The notes beneath the pieces are model-generated. The model made no database searches. It had not been told where the DNA came from and was given only the letters and a program-made list of their open reading frames with translations. Below are positions 57,901 to 64,000 of a DNA stretch of 64,000 nt, piece after piece (the first letter of the stretch is position 1; the number at the start of each line of letters is the position of its first letter). The DNA is from Watersipora subatra. Taxonomy: Eukaryota; Bryozoa; Gymnolaemata; Cheilostomatida; Watersiporidae. The translations under genes and the position numbers were made by a program. Location: NCBI RefSeq assembly GCF_963576615.1, contig NC_088711.1:36444121-36508120 (forward strand), in the 5' to 3' direction.

Positions 57901-60900
57901 TTTATTCCATGGTGTAGCAAGCGTATCGTATAAATAGTGTATCGGATAAATGAATGTGCAGCAAAACTGGAGGTTGTGAGTTCAAATTCAGTTTGCAGCG
58001 TATTTGTCACTCTTAAAACTTTATTGCTGGGCAGACAATAATACAGACGGACAGGAGATATATATATATATATATATAGAGTAGCTGTACTACCTAGCAT
58101 TGCCTGGTATTAAAAATCAGCTTATGAGTTGCCTGCCACTTGCTATTAGCCTGGCACATTGCCAATGGATGATTTGAGTAAGCTTACTAATAAGAGCTAC
58201 CCTTCTCTGTGACGTTAAGTCATATAGCAACATATATCGCCTAGCGAATCTATCAAGCTCGTGTGGGTGAATTGGTAAGGTGTTGGACTAACAAACGGGA
58301 GGTTCCAAGATCAAATCTTCTGCATTAAGGATTCTTTATTCCAAGATTTTAATAGCAATAACCGGACATGTACAACAAACTTTGAGAAAGATAGATATGT
58401 CAAACACTCCTATATGGTAGTATCAGCAACAACGCCTGCGATATCACCCTTAAAGAATTCACGCGATATTTCTGCAGGATATTTTAGCTTTCACACTGCC
58501 TAAACGTATAAAAATATCCAAGAGAAGATAACTTTAAAAAATTAAAGTAGCAACTATCATTCCAAAAAAAATTCTAATTCCTTATGACAACTGTGCTGAT
58601 GGACAATATTTCAACAAAGCTGCACACCCTTGACCTCCTAATTAGACTAAAATTATTGCTCCCAGCAGCCTATACTCCTAACTAACATCTAGCGCACGCA
58701 AAAATATATTGCGTGTATTTATTAGTAGAAGCAAGGATTTGAATACTAACTGCTTGTAATGAAAAACATCTTAAATCTAATAGCAGTTTTTCAGCAGGTC
58801 CTACCTAGCCTAAAGGCAGGTTTACACCATATAGCAGTATGTCGGCGTTAAGCTCACAATTTATAATAATAAGTGATAGTGATAACAATGTTCATACTAC
58901 CACAAACCCATCGGCGTTTACATCAGCAAATAGTATGTAACAGAGTATTCTCATTTTACAATGTGGTCGATGAAACGATCATATACTAGTCCCGCAGCAA
59001 CAGTCAGAATAGGAAGTATAGATTAAGCACTCCGCGACAGCCAATCACCATCGCCAAAGGGGTGCGGAATTACACAGACATGGCGAAATATCAAAAAAGT
59101 TTGACAGCTGCAATATTTCTCAACATATCCTCGGTTGGTGCCTCGGGTTGTCATCGATTTTCGATGCGCATTGTTGATGAATAATCGCGGAGGAGACAAC
59201 CCTGACATACGAAGATTTAGTGTGAACCAGCCACATGATAACTAGACCGCTCTGAATGGCTAGTCCTATACATAAAAAATCCAAGTAGAGAGACAGACCT
59301 GGACAGTGGCCTTAGGAAGCCAGGCAAGAGGAATGAAAAGTTTTTCCTTGAGAGTGAAACCAGAGCCTAGAACTGCCAGAAAGGATACAATTACCCTGCC
59401 GACCAATCCAATGAGGAGAACTGCCAAACCCAGACCTAAAACAAGTTTACGGTTTATTACCAAAACTGACCCATTATTGTGCTGACAAAACGCAGCCTCC
59501 TTGGTAAAGATCAGCATACACAAATCTGGACCAGGTTGATTTCCTATAATGATTAGGTAAATTCAACTAGTAGATTATTCTCCAGCTAGCTCAAAATAAC
59601 AAAGATTTTGGTCACACAAAAATCCTAACTTTTTTATTAAATGTCAGCCCATGCGCGTATTTATTCTTTGCAAGACATTTTGAAGTATTTTACACTGACA
59701 TAAGCGATAGTTATCTAATGCTTGCAGTGAATACACAAGAACCAATACGTACAGAGAACATAATGAGAACAGAATGACATTACTACAGGGCTAACTGCCA
59801 TAACGGATACGCCAGCCACTCGGCATGACTATACAGTAAGACGTAAGATCTACCCACCCACGACTCTGGCATTTATCTGTTGGAAGTCCACAGCTGCTCC
59901 GATGAGTCCAAACAGTAGGGGCTGAAAGAGAGTCCACAGATACCCCATGTGCCTCTCAGATGGCAGCTGCAACACAATTCAAAAGACTCTGTAACTGATA
60001 ATGGAGTCTGCTGCGAACTAAGAGAGAGAGAAAAGATATGACAGCATTCAGAGTATACAGAAGAGGTCTTACGATAAAAATAAAGTTGATGCAGTCCACT
60101 AGATAGGGAAGGTTTTCCAACCTTGCAAGTGATTTTATAAACAAAAAAGAACAAATTTTGTTGATTGTCAAAATATTATCAGCATTGTCAACTATTAATA
60201 TTATCCGATCGTTAACAACTATCCCATAAAAATAACAAAATGTCACAAAATGGTAAAAGAAAATCACACCTTGGCAAAACAACAGTTTGAAAATAAACTT
60301 TGCCATTAAAAAGAGTAACATCCTAAAGGAGACCCTTAAAAGATCCACAACTGTAATGATAACAGCACTGAACAAATTTCAATTAAATTAACACCGATTG
60401 AGATATAATATCTCTATAATAGAGATATTATATCTCTATAATAGAGATATTATATCTCTATAATAGAGAGATTATATCTCAATTATAGAGATATTATATC
60501 TCTATTATAGAGAAACAGCGTCAAGTGCATTAACTACTCAGCTAGTTTGACAAGGAGTAGATTGAAACAGCTGATGGACAGGAAAAGATTACAAAGGGGT
60601 ACCCACTTTGTAAGGTGATGATTGAATTGCAGAGAAAGGAGCCACACAATAATAAGTTATTCTACAAACTACATGATGTTAATTAAAAAAAAAAATAGAT
60701 GACACTTTCAAATCATGGCACAGAATCATCCCTTTTTATTTGTATTTGAGGTTGACAATTGTTACTATCTCAGCAATTAAAAAAGATCAATAAAGGCCGG
60801 TTATAGGAACGCATGAGGTCTGGTTGTAAAGATGGCTTGCAAGTACAAACCAACTAGCAATGACGTAGCAGCAAGTTCTCATGTTGAGGCTTGAAAACTA

Positions 60901-63900
60901 AATTAATCAAGTTCAATTATGATGGGGAGACACACACACGCACGCACACACATACACCAGCCATTACAGAAAAAACTCGGCTGAATTGATACATATTTTC
61001 ATCTTAAAATTGCAATTGGTAGCCATGAAGTCATATATGTATCCCACAATGCATTGTATTCTCTACATCACTAAATGGAAAAGGTGTGATAACTACTATA
61101 TTTGCCAGCTTCCTAACTGGCTAATGATTACTGACGACAGCTGACTGGCTTCACAGTATATACTCAAATGTAGTTAATACCTTCGATTGATAAATAAACA
61201 GGATGAGATCAACATGAGGTCAACATGAAGTCAATGTTGACCAGCTCATTTCACAAGTTATCTAAGGAATAACGAACACCAATACACACCCCCAACTTAA
61301 TGATATCACATAAACGGAGTATATTGAAAAACTGTGCAAGCTAAGGAAGCTTATCCTTTAAATCTCAAATAGACTGTGATTTCTAATGTCAGTTGCTAGG
61401 TTCAGACTTGCTCAAGCTACAAGTTTTACGATGACTGTAGAGGCTTTTCTAGTGTCCAACAAAATGATAGATGAGTCCATAGATATAGTAAACCCTACTA
61501 TAGTTTAGGGTTTACTATATCTATGGATGAGTCACTCAAGATGAGGGCCTTTTTGATAATAAACAACTCCTTATAGGAAATACATGAAGGAGATGATTGC
61601 TTGCTATTCTTCCAAGCTACAATGTATGTATGAGACAAAATTGTTGTATAACAAAGATCAGGGTATACATATGGACGTGTACTTGTTGATACGCATGTAC
61701 TCATTGATATATACATGTATATACTTATTGATACACGTGTGCCTATCGGTACAAATGTACTTATTGGTACACATGTACTTATTGGTACACATGTACTTAT
61801 TGATATACATGTACTTATTGATACACATATACTTATTGATATACATGTACTTATTGATACACATGTACTTATTGATACACATGTACTTATTGGTACACAT
61901 GTACTTATTGGTACACATGTACTTATTGATACACATGTACTTATTGGTACACATGTACTTATTGATATACATGTACTTATTGATACACATGTACTTATTG
62001 GTACACATGTACTTATTGATATACATGTACTTACTGGTATACATGTACTTATTGATATACATGTACTTATTGGTACACATGTACTTATTGATATACATGT
62101 ACTTATTGATACACATGTACCTATTGATATACATGTAGTTATTGGTACACATGTACTTATTGATATACATGTACTTATTGATACACATATACTTATTGAT
62201 ATACATGTACTTATTGATACACGTGTACTTATTGATACACATATACTTATTGATATACATGTACTTATTGGTACACATGTACTTATTGATATACATGTAC
62301 TTATTGATACACATGTACTTATTGATACACATGTACTTATTGGTACACATGTACTTATTGATATACGTGTACTTATTGATACACATGTACTTATTGATAT
62401 ACATGTACTTATTGATACACATGTACTTATTGATATACATGTACTTATTGGTATACATGTACTTATTGGTACACATGTACTTATTGATATACATGTACTT
62501 ATTGGTATACATGTACTTATTGATATACATGTACTTATTGAATCACATGTACTTATTGATATACATGGACTTATTGGTACACATGTACCTATTGATATAC
62601 ATGTACTTATTAATATACATGTACTTATTGATATACATGTACTTATTGGTACACATGTACTTATTGATATACATGTACTTATTGATACACATGTACTTAT
62701 TGGTATACATGTACTTATTGGTACACATGTACTTATTGATATACATGTACTTATTGATACACATGTACTTATTGGTACACATGTACTTATTGATATACAT
62801 GTACTTATTGAATCACATGTACTTATTGATATACATGGACTTATTGGTACACATGTACTTATTGATATACATGTACTTATTAATATACATGTACTTATTG
62901 ATATACATGTACTTATTGGTACACATGTACTTATTGATATACATGTACTTATTGATACACATGTACTTATTGATATACATGTACTTATTGATACACATGT
63001 ACTTATTGATCCACATGTACTTATTGGTACACATGTAGTTATTGGTACACATGTACTTATTGATATACATGTACTTATTGATACACATGTACTTATTGAT
63101 ACACATGTACTTATTGGTACACATGTACTTATTGATATACATGTACTTATTAATACACATGTACTTATTGATATACATGTACTTATTGATACACATGTAC
63201 TTATTGATATACATGTACTTATTGATACACATGTACTTATTGATATACATGTACTTATTGGTATACATGTACTTATTGATATACATGTACTTATTGGTAC
63301 ACATGTACTTATTGATACACATGTACTTATTGATACACATCTTGTACTTATTGATCCACATGTACTTATTGATACACATGTACTTATTGATACACATCAT
63401 GTACTTATTGATACACATTTACTTATTAATGCACATGTACTTATTGATATACATTTGCTTATTGATACACATGGACTTATTGATACACATGTACTTATTG
63501 ATGCAAAAAAGAAAACCTAAACAAAGCTAGAGCACTAATAAAATACTAACAATTTTATTACTTCGAGTGGCTGATGGAGCCTGATCTATTAAGGATAACG
63601 TAATGGTTCAAATTGATTAAATATTTTTGATTAAGAAAAATTTTACAGCGAACACCTACAACAAAATCAGACTCACATGAACTAAATAGCTTTACCTCAG
63701 TGACTCCCTGAGGCAGCTGCTGCCTCCATTTGATTGCTGCTACAAATGGTAGGGTGAGACAACCAAGTGCTCCAGATCCTTCAATGCCGGCAGCTGTGCT
63801 TCCAAACAGTGCAAATAGACCTCCACAAAGAAGCAGAAATGATCTCGTCACATCGAGATTTTTCTACAAGGAGAAATACTCTCATCACTAATTTCCGATG

Positions 63901-64000
63901 ATAGTAAAAAATAAAGCAACAGCTAATGCCTAAGTATAAGTCCTGATTTAGGTATTCTATAGCTACACACTGAACAGCTTACCTTAAACATTGAATGATG
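51832..64000 (-). CDS. SLC9B: SLC9B/NHA-type Na+/H+ antiporter, 3' six exons; 5' part beyond right edge
   Basis: Exons 64000-63983 (partial), 63863-63696, 59966-59858, 59435-59299, 52642-52464 and 51904-51832 join in phase into 227 codons plus stop, the C-terminal part of a 500-600-aa antiporter. Family signatures are LFQPLLFGLIGAAVDF, SGFTLKEKLFIPLAWLPKAT, ALIGSRAYDTA and ILTAPAGAALISLSGPRLLQ, all of which have direct counterparts in animal SLC9B1/B2. Five or so hydrophobic segments remain. SLC9B proteins exchange Na+ (or Li+) for H+ at plasma, endolysosomal or mitochondrial membranes. The ion-binding aspartate pair lies upstream and is not in the window. The C-terminus after GPRLLQK is short and acidic and ends TTQPV. 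Introns of 6.7 and 3.7 kb are full of repeats. Confidence 0.94.
52140..52330 (-). mobile_element. tRNA-related SINE head
   Basis: On the minus strand, GTTTATTGGTTCAGGTGTTA is box-A-like and ATGTTCAATTCCCGTAT is box-B-like. Confidence 0.45.
52464..52642 (-). CDS. SLC9B: SLC9B exon: last membrane segment
   Basis: Acceptor TTATCCACAG and donor AA|GTGAGT. It encodes ALIGSRAYDTALYRGADEDT, then ILTIAVLCIILTAPAGAALI and GPRLLQKSKE. If the donor is skipped, a TGA follows one codon later and the protein ends KSKEK. Confidence 0.94.
52760..52980. repeat. Degenerate about 30-bp tandem repeat
   Basis: Copies around GTGTTATACACTGGTATACA alternate with ATACTAGTACA variants. It is old and diverged. Confidence 0.75.
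53462..53922. repeat. 28-bp minisatellite, about 16 copies
   Basis: The unit starts AAGTCTTAGATTCCCCAAAT and closes GAAGGTGT. It is in the 6.7-kb SLC9B intron. Confidence 0.95.
54040..54245 (-). mobile_element. tRNA-related SINE
   Basis: On the minus strand, GGTGGCCGCGTAGCCACC is box-A-like and CCGAGATCAATTCCAGT is box-B-like. The GC-rich head contrasts with its AT-rich surroundings. Confidence 0.55.
54957..55462. repeat. 23-bp minisatellite with about 178-bp higher-order duplication
   Basis: The unit is ACAATGAAACTAAGGCTACA plus CAT. The irregular segment GGCTACACAACACACAATGA occurs at about 55030 and 55208 with the same neighbours. Confidence 0.93.
56282..56404 (+). mobile_element. Dispersed GGCGTTGC element fragment
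   Basis: CTAGCGGAATGCCCGGCGTT and GCACGGGTAATAC is a short GC-rich motif also seen at 17143, 46907 and 58080. It is probably an end of a SINE or related element. Confidence 0.45.
56405..56572. repeat. 37-bp tandem repeat, about 4.5 copies
   Basis: The unit starts TGTTTATTTCTGTGTACTGT and includes GCTATTATTGTTTACTG. Confidence 0.95.
56696..57352. mobile_element. TIR transposon (family A), copy 2, inverted relative to copy 1
   Basis: The ends are CACTATGTTTCCATGGTGTG and the inverse of CACTATGTTTCCATGATGCG. The interior is collinear with 33559-34232 in reverse. Its subterminal regions also carry many TGCGCA motifs. Flanks are AAT and TAT, so the target duplication is unclear. Length 657 bp. 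Confidence 0.82.
57353..58110 (+). mobile_element. Two direct copies of a tRNA-related SINE-like unit
   Basis: Segment 57353-57610 and segment 57826-58075 share GTGTTTAACGTGAAG, GATTGGCATGTATTCCATGT and a box-B-like GGTTGTGAGTTCAAATTC. The second copy ends in (TA)n and the GCATTGCCTGGTATTA motif. The first copy is interrupted on its left by the transposon at 56696. Confidence 0.65.
58255..58420 (+). mobile_element. tRNA-related SINE head
   Basis: GTGGGTGAATTGGTAAGGTG is box-A-like and GGTTCCAAGATCAAATCT is box-B-like. A complete cloverleaf with paired acceptor ends was not found, so it is not called a tRNA gene. Confidence 0.5.
59299..59435 (-). CDS. SLC9B: SLC9B exon: LKEKLFIPLAWLPKATVQ signature
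   Basis: Acceptor CTTGTTTTAG and donor CAG|GTCTGT. It encodes a membrane segment (LAVLLIGLVGRVIVSFLAVL) and the family's most conserved motif. Confidence 0.96.
59858..59966 (-). CDS. SLC9B: SLC9B exon: FQPLLFGLIGA signature
   Basis: Acceptor TGTTGCAG and donor GTGG|GTGGGT. It encodes LPSERHMGYLWTLFQPLLFG and LIGAAVDFQQINARVV. Confidence 0.95.
60391..60513. repeat. Self-palindromic 20-22-bp tandem repeat
   Basis: The unit AGATATTATATCTCTATAAT is built from GAGATATAATATCTC palindromes, about six copies. Both strands read almost the same. Confidence 0.93.
61476..61527. repeat. Perfect 20-bp inverted repeat with 12-bp spacer
   Basis: TCCATAGATATAGTAAACCC and its exact inverse flank TACTATAGTTTA. 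Confidence 0.95.
61679..63506. repeat. 18-bp minisatellite, about 100 copies (1.8 kb)
   Basis: The unit is TGTACTTATTGATACACA with T/C and A/G variants. A 270-bp (15-unit) higher-order block marked by TTGAATCACATGTACTTATT is repeated, with the marker at 62541 and 62811. Because 18 is a multiple of 3 and several frames lack stops, it gives frames of up to 601 codons (LIDTHV or YMYLL repeats) on both strands. These are not credible genes: the array sits within an SLC9B intron. Confidence 0.97.
63696..63863 (-). CDS. SLC9B: SLC9B exon: two membrane segments
   Basis: Acceptor CTCCTTGTAG and donor GAG|GTAAAG. Fifty-six codons, phase 0/0. It contains FLLLCGGLFALFGSTAAGI and ALGCLTLPFVAAIKWRQQ. Confidence 0.92.
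63983..64000 (-). CDS. SLC9B: SLC9B exon, partial at right edge
   Basis: Eighteen bases ending AAG|GTAAGC encode HHSMFK in the frame needed by the next exon. Confidence 0.75.

Larger units (their letters stand above)
52643..59298. other. SLC9B: SLC9B intron (6.7 kb), repeat-filled
   Basis: It holds four tandem arrays, several tRNA-related SINE pieces and a family A transposon. I see no nested gene. Confidence 0.7.
59967..63695. other. SLC9B: SLC9B intron (3.7 kb)
   Basis: It contains the palindromic array at 60391, a CA-rich microsatellite at 60931-60956, a perfect hairpin at 61476-61527 and the large 18-bp array. No nested gene. Confidence 0.7.

Noticed and set aside
58255-58330. tRNA gene
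   Set aside because: Box A and box B-like motifs are present but no paired acceptor stem or anticodon arm could be drawn. A tRNA-related SINE head is more likely.
61715-63520. 601-codon plus-strand reading frame of repeating LIDTHV/LIGTHV
   Set aside because: It is a translation of the 18-bp minisatellite within an SLC9B intron. Other frames and the opposite strand are equally open, and there is no unique protein sequence.

Overview
This is AT-rich nuclear DNA from an animal. Every protein-coding gene found is split by GT-AG introns, and the clearest ones are metazoan families: a Twisted gastrulation BMP modulator, an SLC9B/NHA-type Na+/H+ antiporter and a secreted CASPR-type fibrinogen-like protein. 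The gene set, the dense intronic minisatellites and the mix of DNA transposons with a restriction-like-endonuclease LINE would suit a marine spiralian (bryozoan, mollusc or annelid). That placement is inference; no marker in the window fixes the species.

Layout from left to right. (1) 940-8820, minus strand: five exons of a nuclear-looking protein with one C-x2-C-x12-H-x4-C zinc finger. Its 3' part lies beyond the left edge. (2) 8.8-20 kb: a transposon-rich stretch with pogo-like, long-TIR and fold-back elements and a 5'-truncated RLE LINE sitting in (TA)n. A probable terminal exon of an unidentified plus-strand gene follows at 20305-20554. (3) 24642-39953, minus strand: a complete four-exon coding sequence of twisted gastrulation (235 aa, 24 cysteines after the signal peptide) with two introns of about 7 kb. 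(4) 42018-50119, minus strand: a complete six-exon gene for a 299-aa secreted coiled-coil plus fibrinogen-like protein. (5) 51832 to the right edge, minus strand: the 3' six exons of an SLC9B-type antiporter. The exon phases of each multi-exon model agree from exon to exon, which is strong internal support.

About 12% of the window is tandem minisatellite (units of 16 to 63 bp), nearly all in introns or just outside genes. The most unusual feature is that two arrays, in two unrelated genes, have as their repeat unit the exon end plus its 5' splice donor. One is 4 donors spaced 63 bp apart (699-965); the other is 8 donors spaced 19 bp apart (32034-32189). Each places a ladder of near-identical donors behind one exon. 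Several other arrays begin about 50-60 bp from an exon edge. Long uninterrupted reading frames inside arrays whose unit is a multiple of 3 bp (up to 601 codons at 61.7-63.5 kb) are artefacts of the repeats, not genes.

The genes do not form an operon or an evident pathway. TSG and the fibrinogen-like protein are extracellular, SLC9B is a membrane antiporter, and the zinc-finger protein is probably nuclear.
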